64,000 bases of DNA from the NCBI GenBank assembly GCA_963676845.2, contig CAXXKK010000023.1, positions 62,001-126,000 of the forward strand. The letters run 5' to 3'. Source of the DNA: G963662675 sp963676845. GTDB lineage: Bacteria > Bacteroidota > Bacteroidia > Bacteroidales > Prolixibacteraceae. Under the pieces are notes generated by a model. The model did no database searches. It was not told where the DNA came from and saw only the letters and a list, made by a program, of their open reading frames with translations. Shown here one piece after another: positions 34,607-42,346 of the stretch; position 1 is the stretch's first letter; each line of letters opens with the position of its first letter. A program made the translations under genes and the position numbers.

Positions 34607-35116
34607 TTATTTTTCATTATTTTTTCTTAGTCTTAAAAGCCGAACAACAAAATTCAAGTTTGTTATCAATAAATAGCCTATCAAAATATTAAATCCATTT
34701 ACAAACCAATTCCATTTCGAAGCTGAAGTTATAACTTGAGAGTTGATCTCAGAATAAAATGCATTAAATGTCTGATTTATAAAAACAGGAATATTGTCAA
34801 TAATTAAAAAACCTCCAATTATAAAAGTGGCAATTTTAACAATTTCGATTGTCGTCAAATTACCTAATTCAATTCTGTTATCATCAAAACCTTTTTCCAG
34901 TTTAAGAATCTTTACCAGAAGATGAGATTTGAATATAAGTAAAATGAATAATGCGACTAATACTAAAAGAGCAACTGTCAAGTAGATAATTGTCTCGATA
35001 CTAAAATCAGTAATCAACAACGATATACTTTGTGGAAGTGTCGAGAATATAGCTGTAATTATCGAATAAAGCCCGAACAATTTTATTATCAAAATAAAGA
35101 AGTCCTTTTTAGTCAT
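34607..35116 (-). CDS. Unidentified four-span membrane protein
   Basis: 169 residues from ATG 35116; the longer frame begins at a TTG inside the neighbouring repeat. Hydrophobic segments are at about 5-25 (FFILIIKLFGLYSIITAIFS), 40-65 (IIYLTVALLVLVALFILLIF), 95-115 and 135-160. The ends are basic (RLLRLRKNNEK). No conserved domain recognised. It is flanked by two complete attC-like sites, so it fits a single-gene cassette. Confidence 0.6.
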   Translation of the reverse strand: MTKKDFFILIIKLFGLYSIITAIFSTLPQSISLLITDFSIETIIYLTVALLVLVALFILLIFKSHLLVKILKLEKGFDDNRIELGNLTTIEIVKIATFIIGGFLIIDNIPVFINQTFNAFYSEINSQVITSASKWNWFVNGFNILIGYLLITNLNFVVRLLRLRKNNEK

Positions 35117-35144
35117 ATCGTTTGTTTTTGTCTTTTTATAATGT

Positions 35145-35280
35145 GCGCTAACGGTCACTTGCAAGTTGTCGTTGCGGATTTCGAAGAGCGTTCATGTCCT
35201 AAGGACACAGAGCTGCGATACGAGAATCCGCAGTTAGCGTACCACCGAACCCCGCCCTGCAATATCTACTGTGTTAGCAC
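35145..35280 (-). repeat. attC-like structured site (complete)
   Basis: 136 bp bounded by GTGCGCTAACGG and GTGTTAGCAC. An internal inverted repeat TGCGGATT/AATCCGCA and the palindrome TGTCC-TAA-GGACA give a hairpin shape. The left 55 bp match the truncated site at 36538-36591. The right end overlaps the last codons of the gene at 35274. Confidence 0.6.
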
Positions 35281-35768
35281 CAGTTTTTTAATTTATTTAG
35301 TTTTTCAATATCGTTTTTGTCAAGTAGATTAATCTGAATGCTGTATTTAATATTGCCTATAAGCGCTTTCTGATATTTTATTGTGACTGAGTTCCAGGTT
35401 GATATTTTTACTTTGTCAGGAACAACCATGTTATTCAAATTTATCCCCTGCTTTTGACTTTCGCTTTTAACAAAAATCACAGGCAGATTTAAATTATTCA
35501 TTCCATTAAAATACCCTTTTTCTTTTGGAGTAATTAGAAACAAATCGTCTGAAATATACATTTCTGCTTCTATAGTCATTCCACCAATAATGCTGCCTTT
35601 TCCAACAGAGGACTGATTAAAGCGAATTTTTGCTATATCAAAATTGAATCTACTCAGCTTTTCCAATGTATATTTTTTTTGTCGTAATTGAGCCAATGAA
35701 ATAAGAACAATAATTGATACAAAAATCAAAACAAATCCAAGTGGTATTATTATGTCGATTATATCCAT
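35274..35768 (-). CDS. Unidentified single-span membrane protein
   Basis: 164 residues from ATG 35768. An N-terminal membrane span IIIPLGFVLIFVSIIVLISL is followed by a soluble beta-rich domain (FNFDIAKIRFNQSSVGKGSI, then a run of short strands up to KYSIQINLLDKN). No family recognised; the soluble part looks like a small PH- or OB-like beta domain (guess). It lies 41 bp after the secreted-protein gene without a site between them, so the two may form one cassette. Confidence 0.55.
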   Translation of the reverse strand: MDIIDIIIPLGFVLIFVSIIVLISLAQLRQKKYTLEKLSRFNFDIAKIRFNQSSVGKGSIIGGMTIEAEMYISDDLFLITPKEKGYFNGMNNLNLPVIFVKSESQKQGINLNNMVVPDKVKISTWNSVTIKYQKALIGNIKYSIQINLLDKNDIEKLNKLKNWC

Positions 35769-35809
35769 TTTCAAATTTGTAATAATCTCAGTTAATTAGA
35801 TTAATTGAT

Positions 35810-36514
35810 TTATTGCTTAAAAATTTTCATTCGATATTTCCCATATGGACTCCGTTTTACTGGATAGTCATGTAATAACATCGAAGTAATAATTCCTGTA
35901 CTTGTTACAATGGGAGAACCTGTTGATACTGATATGTTCGTGTAAACCGTAGAACTGTCGGTTGTATGTCCTAGTTTTAGATTGCTATTTGATGAATTAT
36001 CTGAATTAATTTGAATATGATAGAACCCCGTTTTTTTAATCTCAAATTCCCATTTAGTGTATATATGAAATGGTAAAGTACTTGTGGGCGAACGTACTTC
36101 ATAAGTAGATACTAATATGTCATTATCCTCTCCAACCTGCTGTGATAGAATTTTAACCAGAGGGAGCATTATTGTTTTTTTGAATCCAGCCATATTTCCA
36201 AGAGAAATGAGTTCTATATAATAATTCCCTTTTCCCAATTTAATTGTATGAAGATTGCAAGGAGACGGAAATTTATTATTGAATAATATAACAGATTGTT
36301 TCTTATTAAGGTCTGCTTTTATTTTTTTATTTAATGAACACTCAACGGGACGGATTATACGAATTAATGTATCAATTGATTCTTTTGTACAATTATCCTG
36401 AACGTGTTTTTTTAGAAATTCTTCGGTTGTTATTTTTTGACTAAATACATTATTCATTTGTAAAAAGAAAAAAGTTATTATTAAAGGGTAATATAATTTA
36501 TTACTAAAGTTCAT
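35810..36514 (-). CDS. Unidentified secreted protein
   Basis: 234 residues with a signal peptide (MNFSNKLYYPLIITFFFLQM, cleavage near VFSQ). The mature part has an N-terminal helical stretch with two cysteines (DNCTKES, RPVECSLNKK) and then a beta-sandwich-like region (YYIELISLGNMAGF; WEFEIKKTGFYHIQINSDNS). The tail is basic. No known domain recognised. It is the last gene before the IS110 element, with a truncated attC-like site 24 bp upstream. Confidence 0.6.
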   Translation of the reverse strand: MNFSNKLYYPLIITFFFLQMNNVFSQKITTEEFLKKHVQDNCTKESIDTLIRIIRPVECSLNKKIKADLNKKQSVILFNNKFPSPCNLHTIKLGKGNYYIELISLGNMAGFKKTIMLPLVKILSQQVGEDNDILVSTYEVRSPTSTLPFHIYTKWEFEIKKTGFYHIQINSDNSSNSNLKLGHTTDSSTVYTNISVSTGSPIVTSTGIITSMLLHDYPVKRSPYGKYRMKIFKQ

Positions 36515-36537
36515 ATTGTATGCTGTTTTTAAAATTG

Positions 36538-36591
36538 GTGCTAACGGTCTCTTGTAAGTTGTCGTTACGGATTTCGGAGAGCGTCACTGTC
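36538..36591 (-). repeat. Truncated attC-like site
   Basis: GGTGCTAACGGTCTCTTGTA and the next 35 bp match the left part of the site at 35145 (about 85 percent). Similarity stops abruptly at about 36591, where sequence belonging to the IS110-family element probably begins. Confidence 0.6.
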
Positions 36592-36700
36592 GACCGTTAC
36601 ACCTTAATTTGATAAAAGCTGAACTGCCCAAAAACCGCTGAACCCCCTATGGAATATACAAAACCTAAGTTTACATTTTCTTATCTTTTAATAATTAACA

Positions 36701-36858
36701 GAAAGAACGAAAGAGTGGAGTAAGGTTGAGATACAAAATAGGCCACCAGAGCCTGTCAACATAGATTATCCCCGCTCTTTTACTACAGAAATACGATCAG
36801 TTCTCTGGGCTTTCAAGCCTGCTTTTAGGTTGCTATATTACCGTAGTTTCGTTCCTTC
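36701..36858 (+). ncRNA. Candidate bridge RNA (seekRNA) of the IS110 element
   Basis: The segment before the transposase folds into a closed structure. GAAAGAACGAAA (36701-36712) pairs with TTTCGTTCCTTC (36847-36858), 11 of 12. AAAGAGTGG (36710-36718) can pair with CCGCTCTTT (36772-36780), with one G-T wobble; this overlaps the first stem by three bases. Further in, GTTGA pairs with TCAAC and AGGC with GCCT, leaving internal loops. IS110-group elements carry a guide RNA of about 150-200 nt in the left end, which fits the size and place. The target- and donor-binding loops were not assigned. Confidence 0.55.
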
Positions 36859-36872
36859 ATAATCAAAATATT

Positions 36873-37847
36873 ATGTATAAAATTAATCATTTTATTGGAG
36901 TTGATGTATCAAAAGACAAATTTGATGTTTGGGACAGTATTGTGGGACATCGTTCTTTTGCTAATCATTCCAAAGGTTTTCGTCAGTTTGCCAAACAGTT
37001 GCCAGCCAATAGTTTTTGTGTAATGGAGGCTACAGCTAGTTACTACCAGCAGCTCGCGCTGTATCTGTATGAGCATAATATTAAGTTGGCAGTAGTTAAT
37101 CCTATTTCCATAAAGCGTTTTATCCAGATGAAGTTACAGCAAAACAAGACCGATAAAAGTGATGCCCGTATGATTGCGTTGTACGGACAGGAACAGCCCG
37201 GATTATCACGATGGATTCCGGCACCGGATTACATCACCAAATGCAAGCAGCTTCAGCGGGTGATTGTTATTTATTTAAAACAGAACACCTCCTTAAAAAA
37301 CCATATCCAGAGTTTGGAAAGCCGGGGAGTTAAAAGCGGAGTGCTGATTCGTTCGCTAAAGCGGCAACTCAAACAGGTGCGTCAGGAAATCGAGTTGCTG
37401 GAAGCAGAAATACAATCGCTGATACAACAGTATGATGCAGATCTGTTTGTTAACCTATCCAGTATCCCCGGGATTGGGAAAAAGACAGCAGCCTTTCTTA
37501 TCATTTTAACTAATGGTTTTCGCGATTTTGACAATTATCGCCAGGTGTCGTCATTTTGTGGTTTATCTCCTACAGAGCATTCCTCAGGGACAAGTGTAAA
37601 GGGGCGTTCACGTATCAGCAAACGGGGTAATCCATATATCCGCAACCAATTGTTTATGTGCAGTTTTACGGCCTGCCAGTGTAATCCGCAGTGCCGGTCG
37701 CTTTATCAACGGTTGGTAAACAAAGGAAAATCGAAAAAATTAGCACTGATTGCGGTCTGTAACAAACTAATAAAACAGTCATTTGCAATTGCTCAATCCG
37801 GAATACCATACGATCCGGCTTACCGAAGCAGTATTGTTGTTCAATAA
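36873..37847 (+). CDS. IS110-family transposase (DEDD recombinase)
   Basis: 324 residues. The N-terminal RuvC-like DEDD domain has Asp11 (GVDVSKDKFD), Glu52 (VMEATASYY) and Asp94/Asp97 (KTDKSDARM). A coiled-coil linker lies at about 165-200. The C-terminal Tnp20 domain has IPGIGKKTAAFLI and SFCGLSPTEHSSGTSVKGRS, with the candidate catalytic serine at 237 or 238. It appears intact. The non-coding RNA lies upstream of the gene, as in the IS110 group rather than IS1111. The ATG at 36873 is clear. Confidence 0.93.
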   Translation: MYKINHFIGVDVSKDKFDVWDSIVGHRSFANHSKGFRQFAKQLPANSFCVMEATASYYQQLALYLYEHNIKLAVVNPISIKRFIQMKLQQNKTDKSDARMIALYGQEQPGLSRWIPAPDYITKCKQLQRVIVIYLKQNTSLKNHIQSLESRGVKSGVLIRSLKRQLKQVRQEIELLEAEIQSLIQQYDADLFVNLSSIPGIGKKTAAFLIILTNGFRDFDNYRQVSSFCGLSPTEHSSGTSVKGRSRISKRGNPYIRNQLFMCSFTACQCNPQCRSLYQRLVNKGKSKKLALIAVCNKLIKQSFAIAQSGIPYDPAYRSSIVVQ

Positions 37848-37897
37848 TTTTTATTTCGGAACAGTTCCCCCAAAAACAGGTTGTTTTAAAAGAAAAA

Positions 37898-39064
37898 TTA
37901 CGGGTTTTTACTTGTTTTTAAGCTCAGTTCTTTTGTTAGCAAAAGTATTTTTTTCATCTCCTTCCCCCATTGCTTCCAGTTCAATTCCTTCAAGTATTTT
38001 TCACGAGAAGTTTCTGCCATTTGCTTTAATTTTGTACTATCTGAAATTAAATTAGAAATAACATTAAAATATTCTTCACTTCCTGCATTTAACGGGAGTA
38101 TAAAACCATTTACTCCATTTTTAACAACGGAAGAAACACCTCCCGTGTCAGTTGTTATAACAGGTAATCCATAAGCATTTGCCTCACAAAAAACAATACC
38201 AAAACATTCTGCCCTTGTAGGCATAAAAAACAAATGAGATTTTTTAAATAATTCCTGAAATTTTAACATGTCATCTTTCTTATTTTTATTGAGAAATGGG
38301 ATGACATTCATTTTGGGGTGTTTTTGAGGTGGCACACATCCAATAACTGTTAATTTAACATTGTATCCTTTTTTATCTAATTTATCTATTGTTTCCAAAA
38401 CTATATCTCCTCCTTTGCGTTTCCAATCTACACCAACAAAAAGAATATTAACAGCAGAGTCATATTGCTTAATTATATCCTTGTCTTGAGGATCATTGTC
38501 AATATTAGCTCCCATTTTTACCAAGAATGGTCTTTGAGCCTTATATTCTTGTTTTGCTGAATCAAAAGCCCATTTTGATGGAAAAACCTGTGTTGTTGAT
38601 TTGCTTATTGCTTTTTGTTCTATTTCATTGCTAATTTTTATTGATTTTTTAGAAAAGATTGCAAATGAATCATAATAATCAACTATAGCAGAAACTGTTG
38701 CGTCAGAAAAATAACAAATGGGAATATCTGTTTTTAAATATGCTATCTCAATAGATGCTGCTGGGGCAAAAAGAATATCAATCTTGTTTTGTTGGATTGC
38801 TTTATGAAAAAATCGACTATAGTATTTGCTCTTAATATGATTATGTTCTATATTAAATCTTTTTTGAAAAACGTATTTGTGAAATTTTTCGCATACTTGT
38901 AATTGCAAGTTCATCATGTAATAATTTAATTTACTTAGTCTTACCGGTCCTAAATTTATTACTGTTGAAAACTCTTCTTTTAAGGCGTTATTCATTCTAA
39001 AATAAGTACCGGACCAACTTCTTTTGTCAGTTGGATCCGCTGCCGTAATTATTCCTACTTTCAA
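37898..39064 (-). CDS. Glycosyltransferase family 4 protein
   Basis: 388 residues with GT-B fold. The N-terminal domain begins KVGIITAADPTDKRSWSGTY. The C-terminal GT1 domain has ILFVGVDWKRKGGDIVLETI and the donor-sugar site PTRAECFGIVFCEANAYGLP (E-x7-E), then TDTGGVSSVV. It would transfer a nucleotide sugar in glycan or exopolysaccharide synthesis. No ATG precedes the first strand and an in-frame TAA lies upstream, so a TTG start is proposed. It is an orphan between an IS110 element and an IS3 remnant, not part of a polysaccharide cluster here. Confidence 0.85.
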   Translation of the reverse strand: MKVGIITAADPTDKRSWSGTYFRMNNALKEEFSTVINLGPVRLSKLNYYMMNLQLQVCEKFHKYVFQKRFNIEHNHIKSKYYSRFFHKAIQQNKIDILFAPAASIEIAYLKTDIPICYFSDATVSAIVDYYDSFAIFSKKSIKISNEIEQKAISKSTTQVFPSKWAFDSAKQEYKAQRPFLVKMGANIDNDPQDKDIIKQYDSAVNILFVGVDWKRKGGDIVLETIDKLDKKGYNVKLTVIGCVPPQKHPKMNVIPFLNKNKKDDMLKFQELFKKSHLFFMPTRAECFGIVFCEANAYGLPVITTDTGGVSSVVKNGVNGFILPLNAGSEEYFNVISNLISDSTKLKQMAETSREKYLKELNWKQWGKEMKKILLLTKELSLKTSKNP

Positions 39065-39211
39065 ATCTTGTTTTTCTATATCGTTTCTGTTTTAATATGT
39101 CCAGTCCTAGAATATGGCTACAGGTTAAAATAAAATTATACTGTTATTCTAAATACCATATTCGAGGTTTTATACCCTAAAGATAGGTGAAGTCTTTTAT
39201 TATTATATAGT

Positions 39212-39643
39212 TTAATAGTATTTTTTGTTTTTTTTTGCATGTTGAGTACTGTAGAAGCCTTTTACAGTACGGATATAGGTTATGTCAGAAACCCACACCT
39301 GATTGGGGGCAGTTATTTTCATTCCTTTAATCAGGTTGTCGTATTTGTAAAATCGGTGATATGCATCAGTTGTCTTACAAGAGGCTTTCTTGCGCCTGAT
39401 AAGCATTTGGTTTTCCCTGAGAATTGAGAACAGCTTATCCCTTCCGATATGAATACCGTTATCCTTAAAATCAGGGCTGAGCTCTTTATACAGCTTTCGT
39501 GTCCCTATCCGTGGCAGGTCTTTTCGTACCTGTTTTACCATTTTGACGACCTTTTCCTGCATCACAATGCGTTTCTTTTCTCGCTTGTAATATTTATAAA
39601 ATGCATCTCTTTTCAGGTCAAAGCATTGGCATACCTGTGACAT
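39212..39643 (-). pseudogene. Truncated IS3-family OrfB transposase
   Basis: Only about 130 residues of a normal 270-300 remain. The HTH_21 region (RIGTRKLYKELSPDFKDNGI) and the start of the rve catalytic core with its first Asp (NQVWVSDITYIRT) are kept. The frame then leaves the family at about 39248 and ends in a lysine-rich unrelated tail. The second Asp and the Glu of the DDE triad are gone, so the element cannot move by itself. Confidence 0.85.
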
Positions 39644-40085
39644 GTTGAACTTCTTTTTGTCCCTGGCTTTATATCAAGGCTTGATGTTTAAACTTTTTTT
39701 TAGTTCAGCCACACTGCTGTAGCTGAGTTTTTCAGTAGCTACCTCCAAGAAAGAATCGTTGGCCAATTGCTCAAGGTCTTTCTTTAATAGCAGTTTTTTC
39801 AACTGTTCTATTTCCTTTTGTAAAGCCTTTATCCTGCTTATCTCATCTTGGTCTTCTACCATAATACGGGTGTTCATTAAATCTTTGCAGTCATACTTTT
39901 TAATCCATTCATTGATGGTGCTGGATTGTATCCCATAAATACGAGACAATTGTCTTTTGGAATACTTTCCGGTACTAAGTTCTGATAAAATTTTGAGTTT
40001 AAAAGCTTCAGAATACCGTCTTGTTACTTGATCATTTTTATACATATCTACTACATTTTGTGTAGACATTTTTTAGGACGGGGCA
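39249..40085 (-). mobile_element. IS3-family insertion sequence remnant
   Basis: It contains orfA and the 5' half of orfB. The orfA-side end is probably at 40085, where the element strand reads TGCCCCGTCCTAAAAAATGT, typical of IS3 termini starting in TG. The other end is deleted. It abuts another attC-like site at 40091. Confidence 0.7.
39674..40069 (-). CDS. IS3-family OrfA (transposase HTH subunit)
   Basis: 131 residues. An N-terminal HTH of Tnp_8/IS3 type (RRYSEAFKLKILSELSTGKY; RQLSRIYGIQSSTINEWIKK) is followed by a leucine-zipper-like coiled coil (IKALQKEIEQLKKLLLKKDL). In intact IS3 elements a -1 frameshift joins OrfA to OrfB. OrfB here is truncated, so OrfA can at most bind ends or act as a regulator. 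Confidence 0.85.
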   Translation of the reverse strand: MSTQNVVDMYKNDQVTRRYSEAFKLKILSELSTGKYSKRQLSRIYGIQSSTINEWIKKYDCKDLMNTRIMVEDQDEISRIKALQKEIEQLKKLLLKKDLEQLANDSFLEVATEKLSYSSVAELKKSLNIKP

Positions 40086-40090
40086 GCCTG

Positions 40091-40224
40091 ATAGGTAACG
40101 GTAAATTGTATGTTTCATCCCGATTTTCGGAATGGTTTCCTTTCGTTACAGAAAAGTAAAACCAGACGGGAATCGGCGTCCGGGGATTGTCGGTCCCCGG
40201 TATGAAATATACAAGGTGTTATGG
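40091..40224 (-). repeat. attC-like site, divergent copy
   Basis: About 134 bp from GATAGGTAACGGTAAATTGT to AAATATACAAGGTGTTATGG. Its length and ends (TAACGG...GTGTTA) echo the site at 35145-35280, and inverted repeats lie inside (CCGATT/AATCGG; GTCCGGGGA/TCCCCGG). No gene directly follows on its right; the next 360 bp are empty. Confidence 0.4.
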
Positions 40225-40584
40225 TTACGTATTTTAAATTTTTGCTTCTCTTTCAATTTAAATCGGGCGTTTTGAAGCCAGCCCGCTGCCCCTAAAAACC
40301 ACTTTAAAATACAGGGTATTAACTTTATATTCGTATAAGGATAGTTCACTGTATTGCCGGGATTTTTATGGTTTAAAATTTATCTTATTATAGTTTGAGG
40401 GGCATTAAGTTGTTGTAAATCCATTATTTATCTTTTAAAATTGTGCCTAAAAGACTTTTATTTTTGCAAGAGATAAAGATTTATAAAGTCATTTAAATAC
40501 CTGTTCAAGGTAATGAAAAAACAAATAATTCTTATGTTCTAATACATTTGAGTTTTCACCAATGGTTTAAGGTATTTGGAATAT
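40225..40584. other. Gene-free stretch
   Basis: 360 bp between the divergent attC-like site and the HTH gene. Only low-complexity AT-rich sequence was seen. An open frame at 40146-40349 is not protein-like. Confidence 0.35.
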
Positions 40585-40920
40585 TTACTTTCCAGCCAAA
40601 TCCCGGATCGTTTGCCTGAGGATTTTTACTTCCAACTCAAGCTCTTTTATACGGTTTTGAAGATGTAAATTCTCCTGGTTACTTTCCAGTTCAGAATAAG
40701 CAGGTTCTGCATAGGGTAATTTTTCAGCTATTTCCCGAAAGAAGTTATATTCAAACAATACCGATAATTCTGCCAACCTTTGTACCTGCAAGGTTGATCT
40801 GCTAAACATGCCACTAATTGATGTTGGGTGCATCTGCAATCCACGGGCAATTTCGGCATGATTTATTCGCTTGCTTTTCATTACCCGCTTTATCATCGGC
40901 AATACTTTAATATCATCCAT
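40585..40920 (-). CDS. Small XRE/Cro-like HTH protein with coiled-coil tail
   Basis: 111 residues. Residues of about 8-60 are a lambda-repressor-like HTH (MIKRVMKSKRINHAEIARGL then HPTSISGMFSRSTLQVQRLA). Residues 75-108 form a leucine coiled coil (LHLQNRIKELELEVKILRQT), suggesting a dimer. Similar small HTH-zipper proteins occur across Bacteroidota; targets are unknown. A weak palindrome upstream could be its own operator. Confidence 0.75.
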   Translation of the reverse strand: MDDIKVLPMIKRVMKSKRINHAEIARGLQMHPTSISGMFSRSTLQVQRLAELSVLFEYNFFREIAEKLPYAEPAYSELESNQENLHLQNRIKELELEVKILRQTIRDLAGK

Positions 40921-40953
40921 AGAATATTATTATATTTATTTTAAATATAAATC

Positions 40954-40970
40954 TATGTATTATAGACATA
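40954..40970 (-). promoter_or_regulatory. Possible operator of the HTH gene
   Basis: TATGT-ATTATAG-ACATA is a short inverted repeat 34-50 bp before the start codon of the HTH gene. Spacing and symmetry suit a repressor dimer, but AT-rich chance pairing is quite possible. Confidence 0.25.
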
Positions 40971-41222
40971 ATATGCAATTCTAAATCTATCTTATTATTA
41001 ATTACTCCCAACAATGTCTGTTTTTAGCCTATATTTATATTTTTTATACCTATTTATCCTATTTTAATCTATCTATACTTATTTACTAAAACTACTTACA
41101 TAGCCTTCTAGCCTATTTAAAAAGGTTTTATAAATATCTTTTTTGAATGATCTATTTATTGCATTAAATTTTATTTCAACACCAGATATTTTCTTATCAA
41201 TATCCGTTCTTCTGGTAAGCAT

Positions 41223-41285
41223 TCTTTCTTCTTCGTTCTTGGTTCTTGGTTCCTGGTTCTTGACTCTTAGTTCTAATATCCAGTC
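41223..41285 (+). repeat. Degenerate heptanucleotide repeat, 9 units
   Basis: Nine 7-bp words: TCTTTCT, TCTTCGT, TCTTGGT, TCTTGGT, TCCTGGT, TCTTGAC, TCTTAGT, TCTAATA, TCCAGTC. It ends exactly at the stop codon of the DUF3788 gene. The words TCTTGGT and TCTAATA are shared with the tract at 6814-6869. The region upstream of it (40971-41222) is AT-rich and without genes. Confidence 0.7.
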
Positions 41286-41707
41286 TACTTCAATCCCTTC
41301 TTATAAGAAGCAATGGTTAATACATCTTCTACCTGTTCATCAGTCTTAATTTCAATGGTTACCGGAATGAGCTTACCAAAACATTTTTCGGGATCAATGC
41401 TATCCTTTATTCGTTTATCGATATCCAGTTCCATAATACCGGGAATAAACCTTTCGGTAAAATAAAAACCAATTTTAAAAACCTCATCCCAAACAGAAAG
41501 CCAAAAAATTGTTTTCTTTTTGTAAGTGACCTTACACAACCAGGCTTTACCGTCTTTGTAATAGCGCCACTCAGGAGTTAAGGCAAGTTCAGGTTCTGAA
41601 ACTTTATTCATCAATTTTTCAAATGCAGAATAGCTGTCACCTAATATTCCTGACAAAACGTGCTCATCAGGAAATATATCAGGGTTATTTAGTAAAGGTT
41701 TATCCAT
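41285..41707 (-). CDS. DUF3788 family protein
   Basis: 140 residues from ATG 41707 (MDKPLLNNPDIFPDEHVLSG), which begins exactly where the family usually begins; the longer frame to 41779 overlaps the next gene. Conserved parts are EWRYYKDGKAWLCKVTYKKK, TIFWLSVWDEVFKIGFYFTE and IDPEKCFGKLIPVTIEI. The structure of DUF3788 resembles the DUF1801/YdhG-like alpha-beta fold, and the function is unknown. It is 18 bp from the upstream duplicated gene and likely co-transcribed. Confidence 0.85.
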   Translation of the reverse strand: MDKPLLNNPDIFPDEHVLSGILGDSYSAFEKLMNKVSEPELALTPEWRYYKDGKAWLCKVTYKKKTIFWLSVWDEVFKIGFYFTERFIPGIMELDIDKRIKDSIDPEKCFGKLIPVTIEIKTDEQVEDVLTIASYKKGLK

Positions 41708-41724
41708 AAATAATGATTTTGGGG

Positions 41725-42219
41725 CTAAAGTATTTCGCAAATAATTACAACATAGTTCTTTCCATATTTCTTTGCACATTTAGGACAGGTTGTATACCAC
41801 ATGTACCATTTTTTAATCGATAATTCTTTCGACTTAACAAGTTTTTCGTAGTCATTGCACCACTTTCCTGTATCAGAAAATAGCCCTTCATACACTTTAC
41901 TGTAAAACTTTCCGCTTAAGATTGTGTTCTCCACACCGGGTATTTCCTTATCAACTGCCAGATAGATATCCATATTCCATTTCGAGGTATGGTCTGACAG
42001 CCCCATCCAATCGACAATTTCTGCACCTGCGTTACTAATTTTCATATCGAGTCTTTTCATTACGCGTCCAAAGTTTAGAGGCATATGAAAAGCCGTTAGC
42101 ACATGATCTTTTACAAATCGTTTATTTTCCCAGTCAAAGAATTTATCATCCCAGAGCTCTGGATCAAATGGTGGGCAACATTCAAAATGAACTTTTTGAT
42201 TTTCTTTTTCAGCTTTCAT
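41725..42219 (-). CDS. Conserved protein with CxxC motif, copy 1
   Basis: 164 residues from ATG 42219. It is about half identical to the next upstream gene. Conserved blocks are FDPELWDDKFFDWENKRFV, PLNFGRVMKRLDMKISNAGA, YLAVDKEIPGVENTILSGKF and the C-terminal YMWYTTCPKCAKKYGKNYVV, with a CxxC that could bind zinc or be redox active. Relatives in Bacteroidota are often labelled hydrolase without evidence. Two N-terminal adjacent cysteines (ECC) are also kept in both copies. Confidence 0.7.
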   Translation of the reverse strand: MKAEKENQKVHFECCPPFDPELWDDKFFDWENKRFVKDHVLTAFHMPLNFGRVMKRLDMKISNAGAEIVDWMGLSDHTSKWNMDIYLAVDKEIPGVENTILSGKFYSKVYEGLFSDTGKWCNDYEKLVKSKELSIKKWYMWYTTCPKCAKKYGKNYVVIICEIL

Positions 42220-42346
42220 ATTCAATGAATTAGAAAAACAAAATTAAATCAGTTGTTGCCTATTTCCTATGTCTGTCAGCAGGTTACGCAAAACGATTAT
42301 TGGTTCTAATAGCTTACTGCTTAAAGTACACAGCCTACAGCCTTTT

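Larger units (their letters stand above)
36592..37897 (+). mobile_element. IS110-family insertion sequence (approximate limits)
   Basis: The left limit is set where the attC-like site loses similarity; the right limit is set at the end of the neighbouring glycosyltransferase gene. IS110 elements lack terminal inverted repeats, so exact ends cannot be read. The content is about 280 bp of non-coding left end with a structured RNA, then the transposase gene, then a short right end. Confidence 0.6.

Noticed and set aside
37783..38055. Frame crossing the end of the IS110 transposase
   Set aside because: It overlaps both the transposase and the glycosyltransferase in the wrong frame.
36873..39064. 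Glycosyltransferase as cargo of the IS110 element
   Set aside because: IS110 elements carry only the transposase, and the gene is convergent and probably just a neighbour.
40146..40349. Minus-strand frame of 67 residues
   Set aside because: It overlaps the divergent attC-like site and IS3 border, and no family or signal is visible.
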